Assembly (NCBI RefSeq): GCF_900167935.1
Contig: NZ_FUYL01000004.1
Coordinates: forward strand, 324,256 to 388,255
DNA length: 64,000 nt
Direction of reading: 5' to 3'
From: Maribacter arcticus
GTDB lineage: Bacteria > Bacteroidota > Bacteroidia > Flavobacteriales > Flavobacteriaceae
The position numbers and the translations under genes are program-made. Below the pieces are notes generated by a model. The model did not search any database and was not told the DNA's origin. It saw nothing but the letters and a program-made list of their open reading frames with translations. Positions 8,998 through 17,705 of the stretch are shown one piece after another. Positions within the stretch are counted from its first letter, which is position 1, and every line of letters begins with the position of its first letter.

Positions 8998-9876
8998 TCA
9001 GCTCTCTTTACCTGCCTTAAACAGAAAGTCTTTTTCTACTTTAGAAAGGCTTTCATAACCAGACTTACTTATCTTATCAAGTATAGCATCAATCTTTTTT
9101 TGATGAGTCTTTTTATCATAATCATCCGTAGAAGAAACGCTGCTACTCGTCTTTTTATTTTTATAAACAGTTTTCATCGGAGCTTTCTTTTTTGAGCCTT
9201 TAAATAGATTTGCAATACTGTCCATAAACCTAGAAAAGCCAGAACCTATATCATTTCCTTTAAGTAATTGGCTAGCGTATAAATAGCCTAAGAAAGCACC
9301 TCCTAGGTGTGCCAAATGCCCTCCAGAATTACTAATTGGCAATTGAACTAGATCTGATAAAACAACCGCCGCTCCTACCATCCAAAGTTTTACATTGAAA
9401 AAAATAATTCTTACTTCTTGATTCGGCAGATAAGTACATATAAAAATCAGAACTGCACTTGCTCCGGCTGAAGCACCTATTAAATATGCATTAGTATTAA
9501 AAAAAGCCGGAAAGATGTTGTAGCCTAAAACGAAAAACAGTCCACCTAATATGACACCGAGTATATAAACGTTCAAAAATCGTTTCGTATCAAATAGATT
9601 AAGAAAGATTTTCCCAACAAAATATATCATCAGCATATTCCAAAATAGATGCCCAATTCCACCATGAAAAAAAGAATAAGTCACAATCGACCATGGCTGA
9701 AATGCAACATCAACGATATCATTTGGCAATTCGAACCACTGTACAATACTATTTTTAGGTATACCCAATAAAAAAGGCACCAAAGCATTTACGATAAAAA
9801 CTAAAACGTTTATCGCAATTAGCTTTTCTGCAATGTTTAACCTACTAAACTGATATTTTAAATCGGGTTGAGCCAT
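8998..9876 (-). CDS. rhomboid-family intramembrane serine protease
   Basis: A 292-residue, six-helix rhomboid protein. The catalytic serine lies in the IGASAGASA segment, and the partner histidine in HLAHLGGAFLGYLYA; the helix-1 loop box FWNMLMIYFVG replaces the usual HxxxNM in part (FFHGGIGHLFWN is present upstream). A basic, Ser-rich cytoplasmic tail of about 80 residues follows the membrane core. It lies 3 nt after a second rhomboid gene. Confidence 0.9.
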   Translation of the reverse strand: MAQPDLKYQFSRLNIAEKLIAINVLVFIVNALVPFLLGIPKNSIVQWFELPNDIVDVAFQPWSIVTYSFFHGGIGHLFWNMLMIYFVGKIFLNLFDTKRFLNVYILGVILGGLFFVLGYNIFPAFFNTNAYLIGASAGASAVLIFICTYLPNQEVRIIFFNVKLWMVGAAVVLSDLVQLPISNSGGHLAHLGGAFLGYLYASQLLKGNDIGSGFSRFMDSIANLFKGSKKKAPMKTVYKNKKTSSSVSSTDDYDKKTHQKKIDAILDKISKSGYESLSKVEKDFLFKAGKES

Positions 9877-9879
9877 ATC

Positions 9880-10623
9880 TTAGTTCCACCTTTTATTATT
9901 AAACTGATTTTTTTTCCAATACCACATCATTAAGAATCCGAATAGTGCTCCACCAACATGGGCAAAGTGGGCAATTCCTTGTCCGAATAAACTATACCCA
10001 GTTACACCCGAAAATAAATCTAATGCGATAAGAACCGGAATAAAGAACTTTGCTTTTATAGGTACTGGCAGAAATATAAGAAAAAGTTCACTGTTAGGAT
10101 ATGACATGCCGAATGCCACAAGAATACCATAAATTGCACCAGAGGCACCAACCACAGGAGTATTGAATGCTCCTAGAAAATTATCAATAGTAGATTTACC
10201 TGCAATGGAATACCATTCTGTGTAGTATTGTCCGGTATTGATAATTTCTAAAATGCTACTTTCTGTCAACCCAGATTCTATTAAGGCGCTCATACCAGCA
10301 TTGTAATAATAATAGTTAACACCTATATGAATTAGGGCTGCACCTAAACCAGCAGATATATAGAAAAACAAAAACTTATTTCTGCCCCACATACGCTCTA
10401 ATGGCGTACCAAATGCCCACAAAGCATACATATTGAATAATATGTGCATAAAGCCACCATGCATAAACATGTGGGTTATAATTTGCCAAAGCTGAAAATG
10501 CTCATTCTTAGGAAAATATAGCGAAAACAACTCATACATTTGTTCGCCATACATTTGTGTGGCAACAAAGAACAGAACGTTAATTATAAGTAAGTGCTTG
10601 ATTGTTTCAGTTAGTCTTCCCAT
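9880..10623 (-). CDS. rhomboid-family intramembrane serine protease
   Basis: A 247-residue rhomboid. MFMHGGFMHILFNMYALW is the conserved H-x3-N segment, VVGASGAIYGIL carries the nucleophilic serine in GxSG, and HFAHVGGALFGFLMMW carries the catalytic histidine. It clips substrates within or near the membrane. It abuts mutL with no gap and precedes a second rhomboid gene that differs considerably, so the pair are old duplicates or separate subfamilies. Confidence 0.92.
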   Translation of the reverse strand: MGRLTETIKHLLIINVLFFVATQMYGEQMYELFSLYFPKNEHFQLWQIITHMFMHGGFMHILFNMYALWAFGTPLERMWGRNKFLFFYISAGLGAALIHIGVNYYYYNAGMSALIESGLTESSILEIINTGQYYTEWYSIAGKSTIDNFLGAFNTPVVGASGAIYGILVAFGMSYPNSELFLIFLPVPIKAKFFIPVLIALDLFSGVTGYSLFGQGIAHFAHVGGALFGFLMMWYWKKNQFNNKRWN

Positions 10624-12474
10624 TTAAATAAATTTTCGTTCAATATCATTCTCTGTGATTGTCATATATACTTTTTTATTAAACGGACTCAAGGTTGTTT
10701 CCTTACAGGCAAATAAATCATTTACCAATTTTACTTGAGAAAACTCATCTAACGTTTCACCAGTTTTTACTGATAATGTTTTAGCTAGTGTTTTTGCTAA
10801 CATATCACTTTGCGAAAAACTATCGCCTGGCACCTCTTGTTGAAAATCAGAAATTAACTGCTCCATTATCATTTGCACTTCACTTTCTGCCACTAAAACA
10901 GGCACTCCCTTAATTTCTACACCATCTTCAGCAACTTCACCAAATACAAAGCCAACGGTACATAAATTCTCTTTAATTTCATTAAGAATACTAATCTCAC
11001 TTGGCGAAAATGACAACGTAAGCGGAAACAATAATTGCTGGCTAACCGCTTCTTTAATAGTTATATTTTTCAAGAATTTCTCGTAAAGAACTCGTTGATG
11101 TGCTCTACTCTGATTAATAACAACCATCCCAGATTTTATCGTCGTTATAATATATTTTTTACGCAATTGAAAAGTCGTAGTCGTATGGTCTACAACTTCT
11201 TGCCCTTCATCAAAAATACTACTATTTACAACTTCAGACTCAAATTCTAAATTACTATGATTATCCCCATCTATAGACATATCCATTCCTGAATACAGGT
11301 TTTCCCATCCTTCAACCTTAGGTTTAGAATAATTACTGGTAGAATTACCTCTCGACGTCTTAACAGCCTCAAATGGATTGAATGAGGAATCAACAACTAC
11401 TTGAGGTATACCAACCTCTTTATTTTTATAGGAATACGGAGTATCTAAATTCTGGTCTTGTTCAAAATCTAAAGCAGGGGTAACATTAAATTGCCCTAAA
11501 CTATGTTTAACTGTAGACTTGAGCATAGCATATAAGGTATGCTCATCATCGAATTTAACTTCTGTTTTAGTTGGATGTATATTAATATCTATAGTGCCTG
11601 GGTCAACTTCTAAGTTTAAAAAATAACCTGGGTGAGTACCCGGTCGAATTAATCCTTCAAAAGCACCTAATATAGCATGATGTAAATACGGGCTCTTAAT
11701 AAACCGATTATTGGCAAAGAAAAACTGCTCACCCCTACTCTTTTTGGCAAATTCAGGCTTTTGTATGTAACCTGAAATTTTGACAACATGGGTTTCTTCC
11801 TCAACAGGCACCAATTTTTCATCTGTCTTTCTTCCGAAAATCTGAACAATTCGCTTTCTAAAATCATTAGCCGGTAATTGAAAAACATCACTCCCATTAT
11901 TATAGAAATTAAACGCAACTTGAGGGTGCGCTAATGAAATTCTATGAAACTCATCGGTAATGTGTCTAAATTCAACGTGGTCAGATTTTAAGAAATTGCG
12001 TCGGGCCGGAATATTGAAAAATAGATTTTTGACCAGCATTGAAGTCCCTTTAGGCGCAACAACTACTTCTTGGGCAACAACTTTACTGCCTTCCATTTTT
12101 ATTCGCGTGCCAATCTCATCTTCTTCAGTTCTGGTAAGCATTTCAACATGTGCAATTGCAGCGATTGAAGCCAACGCCTCACCTCTAAAGCCTTTGGTAT
12201 GTAAATTAAATAAGTCTTCTGCCTTTTGAATTTTAGATGTAGCATGCCGTTCAAAACTCAACCGCGCATCGGTACCACTCATACCCTTGCCATTGTCTAC
12301 GATTTGAATCAATGTTTTACCGCCATCCTTTACAATTAGTTGAATTTCGGTTGCGCCGGCATCTATAGCATTTTCCAATAATTCTTTTACCACAGAAGAT
12401 GGACGCTGAACAACTTCACCTGCAGCAATTTGATTTGCTACATGATCAGGTAATAATCTAATAATATCGGCCAT
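10624..12474 (-). CDS. mutL: DNA mismatch repair protein MutL
   Basis: A 616-residue mismatch-repair ATPase. The GHKL motifs ELLENAIDAGATEI, DNGKGM and GFRGEALASIA are in the first 110 residues, followed by the transducer domain (HPTKTEVKFDDE), a linker and a C-terminal dimerisation domain. The C-terminal metal site looks lost: the endonuclease box DQHAx2Ex4E is replaced by NQSRAHQRVLYE, and the expected CPHGRP stretch near the end by SPFNKK. The start overlaps the stop of the upstream gene by one base (TAATG). Confidence 0.95.
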   Translation of the reverse strand: MADIIRLLPDHVANQIAAGEVVQRPSSVVKELLENAIDAGATEIQLIVKDGGKTLIQIVDNGKGMSGTDARLSFERHATSKIQKAEDLFNLHTKGFRGEALASIAAIAHVEMLTRTEEDEIGTRIKMEGSKVVAQEVVVAPKGTSMLVKNLFFNIPARRNFLKSDHVEFRHITDEFHRISLAHPQVAFNFYNNGSDVFQLPANDFRKRIVQIFGRKTDEKLVPVEEETHVVKISGYIQKPEFAKKSRGEQFFFANNRFIKSPYLHHAILGAFEGLIRPGTHPGYFLNLEVDPGTIDINIHPTKTEVKFDDEHTLYAMLKSTVKHSLGQFNVTPALDFEQDQNLDTPYSYKNKEVGIPQVVVDSSFNPFEAVKTSRGNSTSNYSKPKVEGWENLYSGMDMSIDGDNHSNLEFESEVVNSSIFDEGQEVVDHTTTTFQLRKKYIITTIKSGMVVINQSRAHQRVLYEKFLKNITIKEAVSQQLLFPLTLSFSPSEISILNEIKENLCTVGFVFGEVAEDGVEIKGVPVLVAESEVQMIMEQLISDFQQEVPGDSFSQSDMLAKTLAKTLSVKTGETLDEFSQVKLVNDLFACKETTLSPFNKKVYMTITENDIERKFI

Positions 12475-12767
12475 TATGAAGAATAGAATATTGAGAGGTC
12501 AAAATCAATTATATAGAGGAAAATAAACACCAAAACAGCTAAAATAACGAGCATCCTAATCTTCAGATTACGATCTCCTTTTCTTTTAGCATCTTCTAAA
12601 GCACGATTGATTTTTCTTTTTAATCCACGAGATGTATCTAAGGTGCTACGAAATTGGTCAAATTTGGGTTCCATCTTAAAAGGATTGCCTTTACCCTTGC
12701 CATCATAATATCTAGGGTTATAGTCGAATTTCCTATTTTTTCGTAACCGCGTTATTTTACTCAACAT
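12474..12767 (-). CDS. small basic membrane protein upstream of mutL
   Basis: About 97 residues: a strongly basic N-terminal half (RLRKNRKFDYNPRYYDG and RGLKRKINRALEDAKRKG) and one C-terminal transmembrane segment (IRMLVILAVLVFIFLYII). Related proteins sit between ribH and mutL in many Flavobacteriaceae and are sometimes labelled riboflavin synthase subunit beta. Nothing in this sequence resembles a riboflavin enzyme, so that name probably comes from the neighbour. The start could be 12767 or 12773; an open frame extends to 12809. Confidence 0.7.
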   Translation of the reverse strand: MLSKITRLRKNRKFDYNPRYYDGKGKGNPFKMEPKFDQFRSTLDTSRGLKRKINRALEDAKRKGDRNLKIRMLVILAVLVFIFLYIIDFDLSIFYSS

Positions 12768-12894
12768 CCCCATAGTACCAAAGTTACTTAAAATAGAAAA
12801 ACAGGGCATATAAGGAATGCCAAAATTTGTTAACAGCTGCAGTAAACCTACACTAAAGTTAGTCTCTACAAAAAATTAGTAAGAATTTTGGTGA

Positions 12895-13380
12895 TTACTC
12901 TTTTCCGAGTACGGCCATTTTAATGGCTGCAATTGCAGCCTCTATACCTTTATTACCATGTTTACCTCCACTACGATCAATGGATTGTTGCATGTTATTA
13001 TCTGTAAGAACACAGAAAATAACAGGAACATTCATAGTTACATTTAAGTCTTTTATACCTTGTGCAGTTGCCTCACACACAAAATCAAAATGTTTGGTCT
13101 CGCCTTGTATCACACTACCAATAGCAATAATCGCATCAACTTTCTGTGTCTCAATCATTTTCTTTGAACCATAAGTAAGTTCAAAACTACCAGGCACATT
13201 CCATCTTAAAATATCAGTTTTCACGGCTCCACAATCTATTAAAGCTTCTAATGCTCCAGAAAACAACCCTTCAGTTATTTCAGAATTCCACTCAGAAACA
13301 ACAATCCCAAACCGAAGTCCGTTCGCGTTTGGGATTGTTGCTTTATCATAAACTGATAAATTTTTATTTATTGTTGCCAT
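12895..13380 (-). CDS. ribH: 6,7-dimethyl-8-ribityllumazine synthase
   Basis: Condenses 5-amino-6-ribitylaminouracil with dihydroxybutanone phosphate, the penultimate step of riboflavin synthesis. The 161-residue length is typical. Family landmarks are VSEWNSEITEGLFSGA, VPGSFELTYG, IAIGSVIQGETKHFDF (active-site region with the conserved His) and FCVLTDNNMQQSIDR. Its start overlaps the stop of the TPR gene by one base. Confidence 0.95.
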   Translation of the reverse strand: MATINKNLSVYDKATIPNANGLRFGIVVSEWNSEITEGLFSGALEALIDCGAVKTDILRWNVPGSFELTYGSKKMIETQKVDAIIAIGSVIQGETKHFDFVCEATAQGIKDLNVTMNVPVIFCVLTDNNMQQSIDRSGGKHGNKGIEAAIAAIKMAVLGKE

Positions 13381-14147
13381 TACTCACCACTTTTAGCCAT
13401 TCCTATAAAAGCATTTATAGAATTTGCATTTTCTGATTTTGGAAACTCACTTTTAATTCTTTCAAAAAAGCCTAAAGCTTTACTCTTATCTCCCATTTCT
13501 AGAGCAGTTACACCTGCTTTGTATAAAAATTTAGGAGTAGTATATTCATTTTTGCTATGAGCTACAGCAGCTTCATAGTAACCTAAAGCATCCGAAGGCT
13601 GGTCTAATTGCATAAATGCATCTCCTAAACCACCTTTAGCCAAAGCGCCTAAAATAGCATCTTCTGAACTAAAATCTTCTAAATAAGTTATTGCTTCTTG
13701 ATAATTGTTCATATTCAAGTAAGACATACCAGCACCATAATTTGCTAAATTTGCAGCCTTAGTACCACTATATTCCTCAATGATATCTAAGAAGCCGTAT
13801 TTACCATCAGCACCTTCTAAAGCCAATGTAAACAAAGAATCTTTAGCTGTTGCACTCGCCAATGCTTGGTCAAAATATTGTTGTGGATAGTACATTTCAT
13901 TAGCAGCACTAGTCTCTTTAGGCTTTACAACAAATTGGTTGTAAGCCAAATAACCTAAACCACATATAGCTATTACGACAATAGTACTTAATATATAGTT
14001 CTGATTTTTAGAAACCCATTCTTCTGATCTTGAAGCTCCTTCATCTAAAGAACTAAAAACCTCAGCGGTTGTACTTTCCTGTTCATCAAATTCTTGCTTT
14101 TCAGCTTTGGTTTCAGGTTTATATCCTCTTTTCTTATATGTAGCCAT
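13380..14147 (-). CDS. tetratricopeptide-repeat membrane protein
   Basis: A 255-residue protein with an acidic, low-complexity N-terminus, one transmembrane segment at about residues 50-70 (YILSTIVVIAICGLGYLAY) and a C-terminal domain of about three TPR-like helical pairs (YEAAVAHSKNE, KAGVTALEMGDKSKALGFF). This is the YfgM-like layout: a membrane anchor carrying a periplasmic TPR scaffold. It is the first gene of the minus-strand operon running through ribH and mutL. Confidence 0.85.
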   Translation of the reverse strand: MATYKKRGYKPETKAEKQEFDEQESTTAEVFSSLDEGASRSEEWVSKNQNYILSTIVVIAICGLGYLAYNQFVVKPKETSAANEMYYPQQYFDQALASATAKDSLFTLALEGADGKYGFLDIIEEYSGTKAANLANYGAGMSYLNMNNYQEAITYLEDFSSEDAILGALAKGGLGDAFMQLDQPSDALGYYEAAVAHSKNEYTTPKFLYKAGVTALEMGDKSKALGFFERIKSEFPKSENANSINAFIGMAKSGE

Positions 14148-14167
14148 CTCTAATTTTATTGGTCGCG

Positions 14168-14175
14168 CAAAAATA
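14168..14175 (-). promoter_or_regulatory. -7 promoter element for the TPR-ribH-mutL operon
   Basis: Minus-strand TATTTTTG, an exact TAnnTTTG match, 20 nt upstream of the ATG at 14147. Confidence 0.6.
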
Positions 14176-14211
14176 AAGGTTTTATTGAAATCCTATAGGG
14201 TATTTATTCGT

Positions 14212-14219
14212 TATTTTTG
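14212..14219 (+). promoter_or_regulatory. -7 promoter element for recF
   Basis: Plus-strand TATTTTTG, an exact TAnnTTTG match, divergent from the TPR promoter and about 50 nt upstream of the recF ATG. Confidence 0.55.
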
Positions 14220-14270
14220 GATATTTTAAGGTAGTTTTCATCCTTCCAAATCTAAAATTCAAGAAATTTA

Positions 14271-15350
14271 ATGCTGCTGAGACAATTATCATTGATCAAT
14301 TACAAAAATTTTGAGTCCAAAGAACTTGTATTCGATTCTAAAATAAATTGTTTTGTGGGCGATAATGGCATTGGTAAAACCAATATTCTCGATGCTATTT
14401 ATCATCTTTCTTTCGGAAAAAGCTACTTCAATCCTATTTCTTCTCAAAACATACGTCATGGATCCGACTTCTTTGTAGTTGACGGATCCTTCGAAAAAGA
14501 TGATCGAGAAGAAAAAATTGTGTGCAGTTTAAAAAGGAACAATAAAAAAATTATTAAAAGAAACGGAAAAACCTACGAGCGTTTTGCCGACCATATAGGT
14601 TTATTGCCGTTAGTAATTATTTCACCTGCAGATCGTGATCTAATAATTGAGGGTAGTGATACCCGTCGCAAATTTATTGATGGAGTTATCAGTCAATCCG
14701 ACAAAAACTATTTACAGCAACTTATCAACTATAACAAAGTAGTATCACAAAGAAATGCACTTTTAAAATATTTTGCCGCTAACCGCACTTTTAATAAAGA
14801 TACTTTAGCGGTTTACAATGAGCAATTGCATAAGTATGGTACTGAAATATTCAATAAAAGAACTTCTTTTTTAAAAGCTTTTATTCCAATTTTTCAGGAA
14901 CAATATAAAGCTATAACCAGTAACACTGAAAAAGTATCACTTAGCTACGACAGTAAATTGTTACAAGACGACCTACTGACTTTACTAAACAAAAATTTAG
15001 ATAAAGATCGGGCATTGCAATACACCAGTGTTGGCATTCACAAAGACGACCTTAGTTTTGAGATTAGTGAATTTCCTATTAAAAAATTCGGTAGTCAAGG
15101 TCAACAAAAATCGTTTCTAATTGCCCTTAAATTTGCGCAGTTTCATTTTATGAAATCGCAAAGCGGTACAACTCCAATTTTAATTTTGGATGATATTTTC
15201 GACAAATTAGATGAACATCGTGTATCGCATATTATTACTTTGGTAAATGATGAGAACTTTGGTCAAATTTTCTTAAGTGATACCCATGCAGAACGGACAG
15301 AAAGTGTGGTTAAAAAAATTCATCAGTCGTATAAAATATTCAAACTATAA
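14271..15350 (+). CDS. recF: DNA replication and repair protein RecF
   Basis: SMC-like ATPase that helps load RecA at gaps. Walker [10 protein letters not shown] is at residues 30-38, followed by the [13 protein letters not shown] segment. The signature-like region [16 protein letters not shown] and Walker [13 protein letters not shown] are near residues 268-310. The 359-residue length is normal. The next gene starts 2 nt after the stop, so recF heads a three-gene transcript with a lipoprotein and a DciA-like gene. Confidence 0.95.
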   Translation: MLLRQLSLINYKNFESKELVFDSKINCFVGDNGIGKTNILDAIYHLSFGKSYFNPISSQNIRHGSDFFVVDGSFEKDDREEKIVCSLKRNNKKIIKRNGKTYERFADHIGLLPLVIISPADRDLIIEGSDTRRKFIDGVISQSDKNYLQQLINYNKVVSQRNALLKYFAANRTFNKDTLAVYNEQLHKYGTEIFNKRTSFLKAFIPIFQEQYKAITSNTEKVSLSYDSKLLQDDLLTLLNKNLDKDRALQYTSVGIHKDDLSFEISEFPIKKFGSQGQQKSFLIALKFAQFHFMKSQSGTTPILILDDIFDKLDEHRVSHIITLVNDENFGQIFLSDTHAERTESVVKKIHQSYKIFKL

Positions 15351-15352
15351 TA

Positions 15353-15769
15353 ATGAAACAACTTCTTCTATTTTGTGCTTTATTATTTATCTCATGTGGC
15401 TCAAAAATTGACCAAGAGCAATTACATCTTTTAAATGGCTACTGGGAAATAAAAGAGGTTACCTTTAAGGATGGAACAAAAAAAGAGTATTCAGTAAACA
15501 CCACAGTCGATTACATCAGTTTGGATTCTTTGAAGGGGTTTAGAAAAAAAATGAGTCCTAAATTCAATGGTACTTTTGAAACCTCTAATGATGCCGAGCC
15601 GATATTGATACGAATCTCTAACGATTCTATCTTTATGAATTATACCACCGAATTCAACACTTGGGAAGAAGTTTTACTCTCTCTTTCTGAAAAAAGTTTC
15701 TCAGTAAAAAACGAACAAGGTATTACCTATACATATGAACGATTTGAACCTATTAATATAAACCCATAA
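15353..15769 (+). CDS. small lipoprotein, lipocalin-like
   Basis: A 138-residue predicted lipoprotein: MKQLLLFCALLFISCGS has a lipobox ending at Cys15. The mature part begins LLNGYWEIKEVTFKDG and continues with alternating beta-like stretches, reminiscent of Bacteroidota lipocalin-like lipoproteins. No catalytic motif is visible. It lies 2 nt after recF and overlaps the next gene by one base, a placement I associate with other Flavobacteriaceae. Confidence 0.75.
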   Translation: MKQLLLFCALLFISCGSKIDQEQLHLLNGYWEIKEVTFKDGTKKEYSVNTTVDYISLDSLKGFRKKMSPKFNGTFETSNDAEPILIRISNDSIFMNYTTEFNTWEEVLLSLSEKSFSVKNEQGITYTYERFEPININP

Positions 15770-16065
15770 TGGCAAGGCGAGACAACGAAAATTCATCTAT
15801 GAAAGATGCTCTTTCTGCATTTATTCAAAAGAATAAATTAGAAAAGGGAATGGACAAAGTAGAGGCACGAGAGGCATGGGTAAGACTAATGGGTAATGGG
15901 GTAAATAATTACACGACCGAAATTGAATTACGTTTCGACACCCTTTATGTTTCACTATCCTCATCGGTATTAAGAGAAGAATTAAGCTTAGGGAAATCGA
16001 AAATAATACGCATGATTAATGAAGAAATTGGAAAAGAACTAGTAAAAAAAATAGTACTCCGTTAA
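15769..16065 (+). CDS. DUF721/DciA-like protein
   Basis: A 98-residue protein with the DUF721 pattern: N-terminal helix (MKDALSAFIQKNKLEKGMDK), the box EAREAWVRLMGNGVNNYTTE, then VSLSSSVLREELSLGKSKII with a terminal hydrophobic-basic strand. DUF721 includes DciA, a loader or operator of the replicative helicase in many bacteria; a role in DNA metabolism fits the recF neighbourhood but is inferred. Transcription ends at the hairpin just downstream. Confidence 0.8.
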   Translation: MARRDNENSSMKDALSAFIQKNKLEKGMDKVEAREAWVRLMGNGVNNYTTEIELRFDTLYVSLSSSVLREELSLGKSKIIRMINEEIGKELVKKIVLR

Positions 16066-16086
16066 ATGTTGGTTGAAGGAAAATAA

Positions 16087-16116
16087 AAAGAGCCAGTCCT
16101 TTCGAACTGGCTCTTT
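16087..16116. terminator. bidirectional terminator hairpin
   Basis: Perfect 11-bp stem (AAAGAGCCAGT paired with ACTGGCTCTTT) around an 8-nt loop, between convergent DUF721 and ndk genes. A-rich and T-rich ends let it work on both strands. Confidence 0.75.
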
Positions 16117-16135
16117 GAATATTATATTTTAAAAT

Positions 16136-16555
16136 TTAGTAAATCTCTCTACCTGCAAAATGAAAAGAACCCTCAAGAGCAGCATTCTCATCACTATCTG
16201 AACCATGTACTGCATTCTCACCAATACTAGTAGCGAACATTTTACGAATAGTACCTTCAGCTGCATCTGCAGGGTTAGTAGCACCTATCAATGCTCTAAA
16301 ATCTTCAACAGCATTCTCTTTCTCTAAAATAGCAGAAACTATTGGTCCTCGTGTCATAAACTCAACCAACTCGCCAAAGAAAGGACGCTCTCTATGTACA
16401 CCATAAAATTCTTGCGCATCTCTTAAGCTAAGTTGTGTATATTTTAAAGCTACTATTTTAAAACCAGCAGCTGTAATTTTTTCTAATATTGCCCCAATAT
16501 GTCCATTCTCAACGGCATCTGGCTTAATCATAGTAAACGTTCTATTCGTACTCAT
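16136..16555 (-). CDS. ndk: nucleoside-diphosphate kinase
   Basis: Balances nucleoside triphosphate pools through a phosphohistidine intermediate. [16 protein letters not shown] opens the protein, and the catalytic His117 lies in [12 protein letters not shown]. The 139-residue length is standard. It is a single-gene unit with its own -7 element upstream and a terminator hairpin downstream. Confidence 0.97.
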   Translation of the reverse strand: MSTNRTFTMIKPDAVENGHIGAILEKITAAGFKIVALKYTQLSLRDAQEFYGVHRERPFFGELVEFMTRGPIVSAILEKENAVEDFRALIGATNPADAAEGTIRKMFATSIGENAVHGSDSDENAALEGSFHFAGREIY

Positions 16556-16571
16556 ATCTTAAATTTTTGCG

Positions 16572-16579
16572 CAAAAATA
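16572..16579 (-). promoter_or_regulatory. -7 promoter element for ndk
   Basis: Minus-strand TATTTTTG, exact TAnnTTTG match, 16 nt upstream of the ndk ATG. Confidence 0.6.
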
Positions 16580-16601
16580 CGTTTTTCCACATAACTCACA
16601 A

Positions 16602-17630
16602 CTATTGATAGCTTTGTTCTAATTTCTGCAAGACAACACCGTTGTTACCAATTATCTTAAAATCAACCTTTTTAGAACTAAAATCGAACTCTAAAGTTCC
16701 GAAACTTTCTGTAAAAACAACATCCCCTACTCTATACGGATTAGGTTCTCCTGTAAATCCTTTATAAGCATGTGTGAGTCCACTACTCGTAAAATCGATT
16801 AATGGATAATTCATGCCATCTATTTGAGTTTGAGAAAACTCAGAGATATGACGATCTCCAGATAATATAATAACTCCTTCAGCCTTAGAGCTAGAAATTA
16901 ATTTTTCTAAACGGTCTGCCTCATGAGGAAAATTACCCCACGCCTCAAAACCATGTTCATTAGATAAAACTTGAACACTGCTTACAATAATATTAAAATC
17001 TGCATTAGATTGGTTCAACTGTTTCTCTAACCAAGTCCACTGAATTTCTCCAAGTACAGTGCCCATGCCATATTCATTTGGTTTTACTCTTTTATCTGTT
17101 TCAGTATCCAGTGTAATAGCTGTTCTAAAATATCTGGTATCTAGAACTATTATATTAATACTGCCCTTCTCTAAATCATATTTTTTTGAACTATAGACTC
17201 CCTCTTGTTCCCTTAAAGGACTATCCGTTGAAACATTCATAAAATTCAAAAACTCTTGTTGACTTTCCGCTTTAGCCTCAAATTCTACACCACCATCATT
17301 TAGTCCGTAATCATGGTCATCCCAAGTTCCAATGATTTCTGTTTTTTTAATAAGTTTTTTATACTCCTTATTCTCGTTTTGCATTGTATACATTGCTCTT
17401 AACGCTTCCATATCGTCAGTATCTGCATAAACATTATCTCCACCCCAAACCCAAACATTGGGTTTTGTATTTAAAATATCGTCCCATAAGAGGTTTGGCA
17501 AATCGGTTCTATTACAAGAACCAAAAGCGAGAACAAAATCAGTGCTTTCTACCTTGTTCATTGAAACCTTTTTATTTGTGGAACAAGACAGTAATAGAAT
17601 TGTAATGATAGAAATTATAGAAATTTTCAT
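16602..17630 (-). CDS. PhoD-like metallophosphatase lipoprotein
   Basis: A 342-residue predicted lipoprotein (MKISIISIITILLLSCSTN, lipobox Cys16). The metal-ligand blocks of PhoD-type phosphatases are visible: FGSCNRTDLP, VWGGDNVYAD, GTWDDHDYG and ILSGDRHISEF. Members release phosphate from mono- or diesters. It would be anchored to the cell envelope, perhaps scavenging phosphate, but no Pho-type regulator or transporter lies nearby. It is divergent from nrnA. Confidence 0.88.
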   Translation of the reverse strand: MKISIISIITILLLSCSTNKKVSMNKVESTDFVLAFGSCNRTDLPNLLWDDILNTKPNVWVWGGDNVYADTDDMEALRAMYTMQNENKEYKKLIKKTEIIGTWDDHDYGLNDGGVEFEAKAESQQEFLNFMNVSTDSPLREQEGVYSSKKYDLEKGSINIIVLDTRYFRTAITLDTETDKRVKPNEYGMGTVLGEIQWTWLEKQLNQSNADFNIIVSSVQVLSNEHGFEAWGNFPHEADRLEKLISSSKAEGVIILSGDRHISEFSQTQIDGMNYPLIDFTSSGLTHAYKGFTGEPNPYRVGDVVFTESFGTLEFDFSSKKVDFKIIGNNGVVLQKLEQSYQ

Positions 17631-17692
17631 GGCAGTAAGTTATGTCTGAGTAAAATTACGTTATTCAGTTTAAAGCCTATATTTTTAAATTG

Positions 17693-17700
17693 TATCTTTG
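17693..17700 (+). promoter_or_regulatory. -7 promoter element for nrnA
   Basis: TATCTTTG, exact TAnnTTTG match, ending 5 nt before the nrnA ATG at 17706; implies a leaderless or very short-leader mRNA. Confidence 0.6.
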
Positions 17701-17705
17701 CCGCC

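Noticed and set aside
12474-12809. Riboflavin synthase beta subunit
   Set aside because: The protein is basic with one membrane helix and shares nothing with lumazine synthase; ribH is the adjacent gene.
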